Positions 47,165 through 58,187 of a stretch of 64,000 nucleotides of DNA are shown here, in pieces. The stretch's first letter is position 1; each line of letters opens with the position of its first letter. This DNA is from Verrucomicrobiota bacterium (GTDB lineage: Bacteria > Verrucomicrobiota > Verrucomicrobiia > Verrucomicrobiales > DEV007). The position numbers and the translations under genes are program-made. Location of the stretch: the NCBI GenBank assembly GCA_963205275.1, contig CAUJIH010000027.1, forward strand, positions 40,095 through 104,094, written 5' to 3'. The notes under the pieces were generated by a model, which saw only the letters and a list, made by a program, of their open reading frames with translations, ran no database searches and was not told the origin of the DNA.

Positions 47165-47264
47165 GTTCCGTGGTTGTAAAATCCGAAGCCTATCCGGTTC
47201 GTGTCGTTCGCGTGGTTCGTGGTTGAAAAATTCCGAAGCCCATCGGGTTCGTGGTTGAAAAGAC
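47165..47264. repeat. Short imperfect tandem repeat (GTTCGTGGTTG type)
   Basis: A 39-bp unit occurs at 47165-47203 (GTTCCGTGGTTGTAAAATCC...) and at 47215-47253 (GTTCGTGGTTGAAAAATTCC...), sharing CCGAAGCC and the final GGTTCGTG. A third partial copy, GTTCGTGGTTGAAAAGAC, is at 47247-47264. It lies in the 280-bp spacer between the DUF4160 remnant and the end of thiC. A related TTCGTGGTTG followed by TCAGGGA occurs on the other side of thiC (near 49555). I see no gene in this spacer. Confidence 0.7.
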
Positions 47265-47304
47265 TTTTCAGGGACAGACGATTGATTTTCGTGGCTGATG
47301 CCAG

Positions 47305-49504
<2,200 letters not shown>

Positions 49505-49633
49505 AACTGTGGAGCGGAAGACTCGCGGCGTCAAGTTTTCTGATTCGATTCAATTCGTGGTTGCCGAAGTTCAGGGAAAGGCGACTTTTTCGCTTTCCGG
49601 TCTCTTTGACTTATCGAGAGACGGAGTGTACGC

Positions 49634-50755
49634 ATGAAGCTGTTTGATCGCTACATCGCCCGACAGGTGTTCGTCTCTGCACTCTATGCAGTGGCGGTGA
49701 TCATCATCATTCTCGTGCTGGGGAATGTGTTCAAGGAGATTCTGAAGGAGTTGGCGAAGCGGCCTGACCTGAGTCTCGGCTTCGTGATCAAGTTCATCCT
49801 CCTGGTGGTCCCGATTTCCTTGAGTCTGGCCATTCCCTTTTCTTTCCTCACGGCGATTCTTCTCGTGTTCGGTCGACTCTCGGCGGACAATGAGTTGATC
49901 GCGATGCGTATGGCTGGACTCAGTATGTGGCGCATCTGTGTGCCTGTTGGGGCTTTGGCGATTTTATTCACAGCCGTGTGCCTGTTTATCAACGTGACTG
50001 TCACTCCCTGGGCGAAGACGGAGATGGAGGGGATGAAGGCGAACTTGTTTAATCTGATGCGGAAAGAGCCAATGATGCTGTTTCCCGACCAACAGGTGAT
50101 GAGCGATCTTCCTGGACACTTAGTGTTCGCGAAGAAGGAAGACGGGAAGCTCAAGGGACTCCAGATCATCAAGATGGAGAACCAGCGACCTGAGACCTTC
50201 ATCTTTGCCCGCGAAGCCACGGTATCGGTTGATTTTGACAGTGCACAGGCGGAAATGCTCATGGACATGAAAGATGTGAACATCATGGCGAAGGGCAATG
50301 AGGGAACTTTCATGGTGTCGAATCAGCCCGTATACATGAGGGAAGCTCCTTTCGGCGTTTCGATTGAGAAATTTCGGATGGCAAGGCAAGCAGCAGCAGA
50401 CAAACCGAGTCACATGGGCATCGGGCGTCTGATTCGTCGATCATATGATTCGACCTTGGAGCCAAAGGTGCGGGCCGCTTGTCGCACAGAGCTGAGTACG
50501 CGATTCGCCTTCTCGATTTCGTGCATCACTTTCGGTCTCATCGCCGTTCCTATGGGGATCACGGCTCAGCGACGCGAGAGCAGTGCGGGTTTTATTCTTA
50601 GTATGATCATTGCGGTGACGTATTATTCCCTGTTACAGGTCGCCTCGATGATGAAGGAAAAGGAGGACATGTATCCGCATCTGCTGGTCTGGATCCCCAA
50701 CTTGATCTTTCTCGCGCTTGGTTTTCGTCTGTTCTGGAAACTGAGCCGAAAGTGA
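49634..50755 (+). CDS. LptF/LptG family permease (YjgP/YjgQ)
   Basis: 373 aa; inner-membrane component of the LPS-exporting ABC transporter. Opening MKLFDRYIARQVFVSALYAV is the family start. Six membrane helices are expected: three N-terminal (VAVIIIILVLGNVF; FILLVVPISLSLAIPFSFL; GALAILFTAVCLFINVTVTP), a periplasmic beta-jellyroll (about residues 135-245), and three C-terminal (ISCITFGLIAVPMGI; FILSMIIAVTYYSLL; LLVWIPNLIFLALGFRLFW). Only one such gene is present here, although LptF and LptG are usually encoded side by side, so I do not assign F or G. SD-like GAGACGGAG precedes the ATG. Confidence 0.9.
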   Translation: MKLFDRYIARQVFVSALYAVAVIIIILVLGNVFKEILKELAKRPDLSLGFVIKFILLVVPISLSLAIPFSFLTAILLVFGRLSADNELIAMRMAGLSMWRICVPVGALAILFTAVCLFINVTVTPWAKTEMEGMKANLFNLMRKEPMMLFPDQQVMSDLPGHLVFAKKEDGKLKGLQIIKMENQRPETFIFAREATVSVDFDSAQAEMLMDMKDVNIMAKGNEGTFMVSNQPVYMREAPFGVSIEKFRMARQAAADKPSHMGIGRLIRRSYDSTLEPKVRAACRTELSTRFAFSISCITFGLIAVPMGITAQRRESSAGFILSMIIAVTYYSLLQVASMMKEKEDMYPHLLVWIPNLIFLALGFRLFWKLSRK

Positions 50756-50778
50756 GCGGAATCGCGAGGTGTTTAAGA

Positions 50779-52155
50779 ATGAGGCACATGTTTCATCTAA
50801 TTTTGCTGTCTGTGTGGACACTGGTGCTGGGTGCTGCATCGATGAGGGCAGATGATTGGCCGCATTTTCTGGGGCCCCGATACGATCTCCACAGTGCTGA
50901 AACCGGTCTAAATCTTGATTTTCCTGAGACCGGGCCTCGGCTGCTCTGGGAAGTGGAGAGGGGCAGGGGACATGCGGGGCCAGTCATCAGTGGAGATAAA
51001 GTGGTTTTTCTTCATCAGATCGAGGATAGGGAGCAGATTCGCTGTGTCAGTGCGGAGACGGGAAAAACGCTTTGGGAATTCGCTTACGAAGTAAAAACCG
51101 ATCAGAGTTATGGGGTGGTCGATGCGCCGCGCTCCAGCCCGGTGATCGATCCGAAGACGGCAACTGTCTATTCACTCGGCAATGACGGGGACCTAGTCTG
51201 TCTCGCCCTGTCCGATGGGCATCTGATCTGGCGGCTGTCTCTTCCGAAGGAGTTTGGCAAAAGTCCGAATTTTTTTGGATACGGGTCCTCACCTCTGGTA
51301 GATCAGGATCGATTGATCGTGAATGTCGGAACTCCTGAGGCCTGTGTCGTCGCTTTCAACAAGAAGGATGGGACGATCCTCTGGAAGACGGCGCACAAGT
51401 GGGGCGGAAGTTACTCGTCGCCCATCGTCGCTCGACTTCATGGTCAGGAGAAGCTTCTGGTCTATGCCGCCGGCAAATCGAAACCTCCGGTGGGTGGGCT
51501 GCTCTGTCTGGACCCTGAGACAGGGCGGATCGACAGTGAATTCGCTTGGCGATCCTCCAACTTCACCAGCATCGTCGCGGCCAGTCCGGTGGCCTGTGGA
51601 GATCGACACGTTTTTATCACCGAGGACTACGGTCTGGGCGGCGTGATGGTGGAATACGATGATCGGTTTCAGCCCCGTCTAGTATGGCCTTCCCCGGAAT
51701 TCGGATGCCAGTTTCAGACGCCGATTTATCATGATGGCGTCATCTACGGAGCTGGAGGTAATGGAGGACTCATGCTGGCTTTCGACGCGGCGTCGGGACG
51801 ACATCTCTGGAATGAGCCTTTTTATCAGACCAAGATCGAATGGCAGGGGCGTCCCGTATCTTTGAGTCTCGGCCACGCTCATCTGATTCATGTCGATGGA
51901 CATTTTCTCTGTCTCGGTGAGGACGGAGCTCTGCTGTGCCTGACGCTCGATGCATCTGGGTATCAAATTCGCTCGAAGGCGCGACTTTTCTATGCGCCGG
52001 AGGCATGGGCACCTCCTGTGATCAGCGGTGGGCGGCTGTACATCATGCAGAATGAGTTCGGGCCGCGCCTTTTATGTTATGATTTACGCAAGTCGGGAGA
52101 CTCTGCGACCAGTGCGCCGGAAGCGCCATCGCAGACAGCCGTGCTGAAGCGATAG
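50779..52155 (+). CDS. PQQ-like beta-propeller repeat protein, exported
   Basis: The ORF track uses a GTG overlapping the lptF/G-type stop; the ATG at 50779 (MRHMFHLILLSVWTLVLGAA) begins a cleaner signal peptide, giving 458 aa. Blades include DDWPHFLGPRYDLHSAETGL, SAETGKTLWEFAYEVKTDQS, LALSDGHLIWRLSLPKEFG, NKKDGTILWKTAHKWGGSYS and DAASGRHLWNEPFYQ. It resembles the 42-kb PQQ-like protein in opening motif (WPxFxGP/WPEWRGP) but is not a close copy. Function unknown; PQQ binding is not shown by the sequence. It is likely transcribed with the permease gene upstream. Confidence 0.85.
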   Translation: MRHMFHLILLSVWTLVLGAASMRADDWPHFLGPRYDLHSAETGLNLDFPETGPRLLWEVERGRGHAGPVISGDKVVFLHQIEDREQIRCVSAETGKTLWEFAYEVKTDQSYGVVDAPRSSPVIDPKTATVYSLGNDGDLVCLALSDGHLIWRLSLPKEFGKSPNFFGYGSSPLVDQDRLIVNVGTPEACVVAFNKKDGTILWKTAHKWGGSYSSPIVARLHGQEKLLVYAAGKSKPPVGGLLCLDPETGRIDSEFAWRSSNFTSIVAASPVACGDRHVFITEDYGLGGVMVEYDDRFQPRLVWPSPEFGCQFQTPIYHDGVIYGAGGNGGLMLAFDAASGRHLWNEPFYQTKIEWQGRPVSLSLGHAHLIHVDGHFLCLGEDGALLCLTLDASGYQIRSKARLFYAPEAWAPPVISGGRLYIMQNEFGPRLLCYDLRKSGDSATSAPEAPSQTAVLKR

Positions 52156-52234
52156 AGAAAATATCAGTTTTCTTTCTCCCGCCAGTGAATACTGTGCCCG
52201 CCCCTCGCCTGATCGGTGCGAGGAAACGAGATCT

Positions 52235-52954
52235 ATGAATTCTGATTCCATCAGCGGAGTGTTGCTCATCGATAAAGGCCCCGACATGACCTCTCACGAT
52301 GTCGTGGCCGTGGCTCGGCGTGCTTTAAATACGAAGAAAATCGGCCATTGCGGGACGCTCGATCCGATGGCGACAGGACTGTTGATTCTGGTGGTGGGCA
52401 AGGCGACGAAGATTCAGGATTTGCTGATGTCGGAGGATAAGGAATACGTCGGCTCCCTAGAACTGGGGAAGACAACCAATACCTATGACGCGGAGGGTAC
52501 GGTGGAACAGGAGCGCGATGCATCCTCCCTGACGGAAGAGCAAATCCGAGAGGCCTTCGATCAGTTCAAAGGCGATTTTTATCAGGTGCCGCCGATGGTG
52601 TCAGCGATCAAGAAGGACGGAGTGCCGCTATACAAATTGGCTCGTCAGGGGAAGGAGATTGAGAGAGAACCTCGACTGGTGCATGTATATGGGTACCGTA
52701 TCGACCGTATCGAGATTCCCGTCGTTGATTTCACGATCAAGTGCAGCAAAGGCTTTTACGTGAGATCCTACGCGTACGACATCGGAGAAATTCTGGGCTG
52801 TGGCGCACACCTCAAATCGTTGAGACGGACGCGCTCGGGGCGCTTCGACTTACAGCGGTCGATCACTTTTGAAGAACTCAAGCACGGGGAGCCGTCCGTC
52901 GTTCGCTCTCGCATGCTCAGCCTACCGGAAGTTTCGCGTTTGCGCGGGGCTTGA
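52235..52954 (+). CDS. truB: tRNA pseudouridine(55) synthase TruB
   Basis: 239 aa. It makes pseudouridine 55 in the T-loop of tRNAs. Catalytic block KKIGHCGTLDPMATGLLILV contains the essential Asp (GTLDPxATG), and the N-terminal ISGVLLIDKGPDMTSHD is the family opening. QVPPMVSAIKKDGVPLYKLA and CSKGFYVRSYAYDIGEILGC are further conserved blocks. It is somewhat short because the C-terminal PUA-like domain is reduced to about 50 aa. ribF follows 25 bp downstream; the truB-ribF order is common in bacteria. Confidence 0.95.
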   Translation: MNSDSISGVLLIDKGPDMTSHDVVAVARRALNTKKIGHCGTLDPMATGLLILVVGKATKIQDLLMSEDKEYVGSLELGKTTNTYDAEGTVEQERDASSLTEEQIREAFDQFKGDFYQVPPMVSAIKKDGVPLYKLARQGKEIEREPRLVHVYGYRIDRIEIPVVDFTIKCSKGFYVRSYAYDIGEILGCGAHLKSLRRTRSGRFDLQRSITFEELKHGEPSVVRSRMLSLPEVSRLRGA

Positions 52955-52979
52955 ATCACGCTGAATGTGCTGACATTGG

Positions 52980-53942
52980 ATGCGAAAACTCACGGAAATT
53001 CGCGAATTGCAGTCCCTTAGGGGGCCGCTGCATCTCGCTGTGGGAGTGTTTGACGGGCTGCATATCGGTCATCTGGCTGTGATGGATGCGGCTCGCCGAT
53101 CTGCGGAAGAGGAGGGCGGCACTGCTGTGGTCGTCACCTTTGATCCCCATCCCGGAGCCGTTCTCGCCTCTGGTCGCGCTCCTCGTTCGCTCACTAGCAC
53201 CGCTCATAAGTTGAAGCTAATCGAGCGATCAGCAGGGATCGACACAGTGCTCGTCGTGCGATTTGATGCAGCCTTTGCATCGCTCAGTGGTGAGGAGTTC
53301 GTGAAGCGACTTCTCCAGGCGGCTCCGGAGGCGGGGATCGCTCGGATTTGCGTTGGACTCGAGTGGCGATTCGGGCGGAATCGATCTGGTAACCTTGCTC
53401 TGCTTCAGCGACTTGGGAGTGAGCACTCTTTTCGTGTCGAAGGAGTGGATCTCGTCGAATTCGAAGGAGAGCGAATCAGTAGCACGCGTGTGCGAGAGTC
53501 GATTTCACGGGGAGACTTCGCGCTGGCGAAGCAATTACTCGGGCGGCCTTACAGTGTCCAGGGAACCGTGGTGGAAGGTCGGCGTCTTGGCCGGACGATC
53601 GGATTTCCTACAGCGAATATCACGACCGATTCCGAGCAGCTCCCTCCCGTCGGTGTCTATGCAGTCCGAGCGCTCGACGAGCGCGGAGACGAATGGGCGG
53701 GTGTCGCCAATTTGGGATTCCGACCGACGGTGGAGATCGACGAAGCTGATCTGCGTCTGGAGGTTCACCTGTTCGGGCTCGATCACGAGATTTATGAAGA
53801 GGAACTGGAAATTGAATTTATTTCGCGAATTCGAGAGGAACGAAAATTCGACGGCCTCCCCGCTCTGAAGGCACAGATCGTGCTCGATGTGACCGCAGCC
53901 AAAGAGATTCTTGGAGTAGCGGTTCATGGAGCGAAAAGCTGA
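52980..53942 (+). CDS. ribF: Bifunctional riboflavin kinase / FAD synthetase
   Basis: 320 aa. The N-terminal FMN adenylyltransferase domain carries the nucleotidyltransferase motif VGVFDGLHIGHLAVMDAA and VVVTFDPHPGAVL, with SSTRVRESISRGDFALAKQL closing the domain. The C-terminal riboflavin kinase domain has VVEGRRLGRTIGFPTANI and GVANLGFRPTV, and ends with FISRIREERKFDGLPALKAQ. It turns riboflavin into FMN and FAD. Likely co-transcribed with truB. Confidence 0.95.
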   Translation: MRKLTEIRELQSLRGPLHLAVGVFDGLHIGHLAVMDAARRSAEEEGGTAVVVTFDPHPGAVLASGRAPRSLTSTAHKLKLIERSAGIDTVLVVRFDAAFASLSGEEFVKRLLQAAPEAGIARICVGLEWRFGRNRSGNLALLQRLGSEHSFRVEGVDLVEFEGERISSTRVRESISRGDFALAKQLLGRPYSVQGTVVEGRRLGRTIGFPTANITTDSEQLPPVGVYAVRALDERGDEWAGVANLGFRPTVEIDEADLRLEVHLFGLDHEIYEEELEIEFISRIREERKFDGLPALKAQIVLDVTAAKEILGVAVHGAKS

Positions 53943-54005
53943 TTCACTTCCTTCCAAAGCCAGTTTTCATTTGAGAGAAGCACGGTACTCTCTATCCTCT
54001 TTCTC

Positions 54006-54794
54006 ATGCTTCACTTTGCTCCACTTGGCAGCGGCAGCTCGGGCAATAGCGCCCTAGTCTGCCACGGAGAGACTCGTATTTTGGTCGATGCGGGACTGTC
54101 GGCCAAGCAGTTGTGTGAACGGCTTTTGAAGCTCGAAGTCGAGGCGGACAGCCTTACTGCGATCCTCCTCACGCATGAGCACGGGGACCATGTTCGGGGC
54201 TTGGATGTTTTTTGTCGAAAGCGCCAAATTCCCGTTTACACAACCACTCATACCGGTGCTGTGGTGCGAGAGGGGCTGAAATCCACTGTGTCGTGGCATT
54301 TTTTCGAGGCGGGAGACGTATTTCGAATCGGTGAGATAGAAATTCTCAGCTTTCCGGTCCCACATGATGCCATTGATCCCGTCGGATACCGCTTTGGATG
54401 CGGTGGGAGTGTGCTGGGGGTACTCAGTGATGTAGGGCACGTCACGAGACTGATTACGGAGAGATTGAGAGGCGTGGATACCCTATTCACCGAGGCGAAT
54501 TATGATGAAACCATGCTGATGAACGATATCAAGCGCCCTTGGTCAACCAAGCAACGGATCAGCAATCGCCACGGTCACCTCTCAAACGGACAGGCGGCAG
54601 AGTTGGTCTCGGAGATCGCCGGACCGAATTTACACAGAGTGGTTCTGGGGCATCTCAGTGATGACTGCAATGCGTCAGCTCTGGCTGTCGAGACGATTTC
54701 GGCGAGTCTTCATGGTCAGGGACGCACAGGCGTGATCGTCGAATGTGCTTCCCGGCACGAGCCGATGCCTTTACGCCCGGTTTCGCTCCGCTAA
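54006..54794 (+). CDS. MBL-fold metallo-hydrolase (YycJ/WalJ-like)
   Basis: 262 aa. Metallo-beta-lactamase fold: family opening FAPLGSGSSGNSALV, zinc motif LTHEHGDHVRGLDVF (HxHxDH), FPVPHDAIDPVGY and VVLGHLSDDCNASALA with the terminal histidine. This matches the YycJ/WalJ family, thought to be a double-strand exonuclease or phosphodiesterase linked to DNA metabolism; the precise activity here is inferred from family. It follows ribF by 64 bp. Confidence 0.88.
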   Translation: MLHFAPLGSGSSGNSALVCHGETRILVDAGLSAKQLCERLLKLEVEADSLTAILLTHEHGDHVRGLDVFCRKRQIPVYTTTHTGAVVREGLKSTVSWHFFEAGDVFRIGEIEILSFPVPHDAIDPVGYRFGCGGSVLGVLSDVGHVTRLITERLRGVDTLFTEANYDETMLMNDIKRPWSTKQRISNRHGHLSNGQAAELVSEIAGPNLHRVVLGHLSDDCNASALAVETISASLHGQGRTGVIVECASRHEPMPLRPVSLR

Positions 54795-54958
54795 GAATCC
54801 GGTGAGACTTCTGTCTTGGCGCATCATTTTCTGACACATCATTTAATGGGGACTGCATCTTTTTTCACTGAGAGTGAGAAAAGTTTCCTCTTTTCACAAA
54901 AGCTGAGCGAAACTAAGCGTTCCGTGCGTTTCCCGAGCATGCGCCCGTTTTGTCTCCG

Positions 54959-56497
54959 ATGATCGCCCTTAAGCCCTCTTTTGAAGAATTTTCGTCTCTC
55001 TCCGCCCAAGGGAATCTTATTCCCGTATGGACGGAGCTGGCTGCAGATTATGAGACCCCTGTATCGGTGTATCAAAAGTTGAGCCGAGACCCGGATTCTG
55101 TAAGTTTCCTTCTGGAGTCGGCTGAGAATAAGGACTTGGGTGGTCGATATTCCTTTCTGGGGACTCGGCCTCGGTTGGAGATTCGCGCCTCTGGGCGAAC
55201 TCTGCTGACGCGCGAAGGCGGGGTGGGGGAGTTCGAAGTGAGCGAGCTGTCCGAGACAGAGGGTGATCCCTTGCATGCGTTAGAGAAAATCATGTCTCGT
55301 TTTCGTCCCGTGACGGTCGAGGGTTTGCCGATCTTTTCCGGAGGGGCGGTCGGATATCTCGGCTATGAGATGGTTCGCTTTTTCGAGCCGACTGTTCCCG
55401 AGTCAGAGGATGACGGACTCGGTCTGCCGGACATGGCTTTTTTTATCGCAGACAGCATGGTGATTTTTGACCATCGCTTTCGAAAGCTCCTAGTGGTAGC
55501 GAATGTGTGCATGGACGACTTTCCCGATGCCGCCAGTGCCTATGCCTCTGCGGAGGCGAGAATCCGGGAGATCATCAGAGTTCTCCAGACGCCGCAGACG
55601 TTTTCTCTCTTCCCGCTCATGGATGCGACTCCTGCACCGGAGATTCGGAGTAATACTTCACAAGAAGAATACGAAGAGATCGTGAGAATCGCGAAGGAAA
55701 GCATCTATGCTGGGGACATTTTTCAGGTCGTGCCTTCTCAACGATTCGAGACCGACTTCACGGGGCATCCGATCGATCTGTACCGTGCTCTACGCCATGT
55801 CAATCCTTCGCCCTACATGTTCTGCCTCAAGTTTGGCCGTGAGTTTTCACTGGTGGGGTGTTCGCCGGAGGTGCATGTGCAGGTGCTGAATGGTCGCATT
55901 CGCAGCCGCCCCATCGCCGGGACGCGCCGTCGTGGTCGCACTCCCGAGGAGGATCGGTCGCTGGAAGAGGAGCTGCTGGCGGATCCGAAGGAGCGCGCGG
56001 AGCATGTGATGCTGGTTGATCTGGCCCGGAACGATGTCGGGCGCATCGCGAAGTGCCATTCGGTCGGAGTGCGTGAATTCATGATCGTCGAGCGCTATAG
56101 TCACGTCATGCATATCGTGTCTGATGTCTGCGGCACGATTCGAGAGGATCGGAGTGCGTTTGATGCGATGCGGGCGACCTTTCCTGCCGGTACGGTCAGT
56201 GGTAGCCCGAAAGTGCGGGCGATGCAGATTATCAGCGATCTGGAGAAGTCGAAGCGAGGCGTTTATGCAGGTGCGGTGGGCTATTTCGGATACGACGGAA
56301 ATCTGGATAGTTGCATTGCGCTACGCACCGTGGTGCTGAAGGACGGTAAAGCCTATGTCCAGGCGGGGGCTGGAGTCGTGGCTGAGTCTGATCCTACTGG
56401 AGAATACGAAGAGACGCGGAACAAGGCGAGAGGAATGTTTCACGCCATCAGCCAGGCGAAGTTGCTCGGCTCGGTCGGCGCGGATGAATCTCGCTGA
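54959..56497 (+). CDS. trpE: Anthranilate synthase component I
   Basis: Catalytic subunit making anthranilate from chorismate. The ORF track starts at a TTG (54950); the ATG at 54959 (MIALKPSFEEFSSLSAQG) is preferred, giving 512 aa. The N-terminal feedback site motif LLESAENKDLGGRYSFLG is intact, so inhibition by tryptophan is expected. The catalytic domain has YAGDIFQVVPSQRF, CSPEVHVQV, RPIAGTRRRG, EHVMLVDLARNDVGR and FPAGTVSGSPKVRAM. The glutaminase subunit trpG is not in the window. The leader contains small hairpins and a 38-codon ORF ending at the trpE start, but no Trp-rich peptide. Confidence 0.95.
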   Translation: MIALKPSFEEFSSLSAQGNLIPVWTELAADYETPVSVYQKLSRDPDSVSFLLESAENKDLGGRYSFLGTRPRLEIRASGRTLLTREGGVGEFEVSELSETEGDPLHALEKIMSRFRPVTVEGLPIFSGGAVGYLGYEMVRFFEPTVPESEDDGLGLPDMAFFIADSMVIFDHRFRKLLVVANVCMDDFPDAASAYASAEARIREIIRVLQTPQTFSLFPLMDATPAPEIRSNTSQEEYEEIVRIAKESIYAGDIFQVVPSQRFETDFTGHPIDLYRALRHVNPSPYMFCLKFGREFSLVGCSPEVHVQVLNGRIRSRPIAGTRRRGRTPEEDRSLEEELLADPKERAEHVMLVDLARNDVGRIAKCHSVGVREFMIVERYSHVMHIVSDVCGTIREDRSAFDAMRATFPAGTVSGSPKVRAMQIISDLEKSKRGVYAGAVGYFGYDGNLDSCIALRTVVLKDGKAYVQAGAGVVAESDPTGEYEETRNKARGMFHAISQAKLLGSVGADESR

Positions 56498-56541
56498 TTT
56501 GTCCCGCTGGTATGCTGCAGATTTGGCGTTAGATTAGCTGA

Positions 56542-58101
56542 GTGAAAAGCTCCTCTGCACGTCTGACTTTGGCGGCGACCCTCGTCGGCGGAGGGCTTGC
56601 TTTAGCGCTCAGCGCTCAGGAAATTACTCCTCCATCGGACAGCGGTGTGAGTTCTCGCGAGATCTCAGGAGCGAGTCCTGGGACGAGCATTGGGGAGATG
56701 GAAACGCGAGCTTGGACACAGGAGACCCCTGAAGCTGAGGTCGGAATGAGCAATCTCATCCATGTGAGTGGAGGCGATCCAGTGACGAGAATGCGGTTCA
56801 ATGTGTTTTTGGACGATCTGAGTGATGAGTTTCGACGATTAATTTTTCGTTGGCGTCCGGGGAGAAGTATCGGGCGCGCTATGGTCTGGACTGCGCCCAT
56901 AGAAGTCACTCTCTGGGGCACTTTTCGCGATGTGCATGTCGGTGATGACGTGATAGAGGAAGTTTCACAGGCGGCGGATACCAGTATCCGGATCGAAGTG
57001 GCCGTCCAACTGCATGATCGCTTCGACGAGTCTCGGTTTCGTCTAGAGTTCGTCAGGGCACTGCTATTGGGACAGATGGTTCTTCCTTACTTTCGATCAC
57101 CGGAAACTTTTTCTATTCCAAATGGTCAGGTGCTAAAAGTTCCGGAGTGGCTCGTGCATGGCTTTGATCAATTGATCGAGCACCGCCGCCTCGGCAGTCC
57201 CAGTTCCACGTATCGCGGAATTTTGGCAAGTGGGCAGGTGATGAAGCCTTCTGATCTGTTCGCGGTGGAGGATGTGAAGTCTTTTGATTCGGTCGGCATG
57301 ATGGTATTCCGGATTTCTGCCTCGGCTTTGGTCGAGTCATTATTGGATCAGCCAGAGGGAGATGACTCACTGCGGTCTGTTCTGATGGCTTTGGGACGCC
57401 CTTCGCATCCGGGGATCGAAGCGATGCTGAATCAAGAGTTTCCCGCCTTTCGCGAGACCGAATTGGGGCTGGAAAAGTGGTGGTCGCTGGAGATCGCCAC
57501 GCTGGGGCAGAAACAAAGCTTTGAGTATCTGAACCGGAGTGAAACAGAGAGGTTGCTCGATGAGGCGCTGACCGTTCACTTTGAGGCGATCCTAGAAGAA
57601 GCTGAGACATCGCCGAAAGAGAAGGCCACCGGGATTCGGAAATTGTTCAAACCAAAAGGTAGCAACGCAGAGGTCAAAGCTGGACAGCCAGCCTATTCAG
57701 GACCGCTGGATCAGTTCGAGAATTTCATAGGACGAACAGAAGCGCATGCTCAGCTCCAAATCGCATTCGAACGCCTACAGCGCCTGAAGCGCATCGGCTT
57801 TCCACTGTATCGTCCCGTGTTCGTGGAGTACGAGAATGCGGTCCGACAACTGGTAAAAGGTGATGTTCAGGGCTTAAAGGAGAAGTTTACTTCGATTGCG
57901 GAAATGCGTCAGAAAATACGGGAGACCCTCATTCGGGTGGAAGACGACCTGAATCATTTCGAGGCGACACGCGCTCCGACACGCAGTGACGCGTTTGACG
58001 AGTATTTCAAGCTACGACGAGAGCTAGACAGCCGCCCTAGCCCGAAGAGAAATGATCCAATCTCTCGCCATCTCGACACTCTCGAGTGGGAATTTCGATA
58101 G
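56542..58101 (+). CDS. Secreted protein of unknown function
   Basis: 519 aa, not recognised. GTG start. A signal peptide is clear (SARLTLAATLVGGGLALALS, cleaved near residue 25). A mature Ser/Glu-rich stretch is followed by a mixed domain (about residues 75-300) with FNVFLDDLSDEFRRLIFRWR, VEVTLWGTF-like beta strands, VAVQLHDRFDESRFRLEFVR, GQVLKVPEWLVHGFDQLIEH and ESLLDQPEGDDSLRSVLMAL. This is a layout that recalls a degenerate peptidase-MA-type region but without an HExxH motif. The C-terminal third is helical and charged (about 380-519). It follows trpE by 44 bp and is convergent with rarA. Confidence 0.75.
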   Translation: MKSSSARLTLAATLVGGGLALALSAQEITPPSDSGVSSREISGASPGTSIGEMETRAWTQETPEAEVGMSNLIHVSGGDPVTRMRFNVFLDDLSDEFRRLIFRWRPGRSIGRAMVWTAPIEVTLWGTFRDVHVGDDVIEEVSQAADTSIRIEVAVQLHDRFDESRFRLEFVRALLLGQMVLPYFRSPETFSIPNGQVLKVPEWLVHGFDQLIEHRRLGSPSSTYRGILASGQVMKPSDLFAVEDVKSFDSVGMMVFRISASALVESLLDQPEGDDSLRSVLMALGRPSHPGIEAMLNQEFPAFRETELGLEKWWSLEIATLGQKQSFEYLNRSETERLLDEALTVHFEAILEEAETSPKEKATGIRKLFKPKGSNAEVKAGQPAYSGPLDQFENFIGRTEAHAQLQIAFERLQRLKRIGFPLYRPVFVEYENAVRQLVKGDVQGLKEKFTSIAEMRQKIRETLIRVEDDLNHFEATRAPTRSDAFDEYFKLRRELDSRPSPKRNDPISRHLDTLEWEFR

Positions 58102-58187
58102 GGTATGGTCCACAGAGGTTAGATGAGGTCAGCGATGAAACGAGCGATAGAAAACTCAGTTGAATCGTCGTCGCACCCTATCGTTCG

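Noticed and set aside
54795-54958. Classical trp attenuator upstream of trpE
   Set aside because: No run of Trp codons in the leader ORF and no hairpin followed by a T-run.
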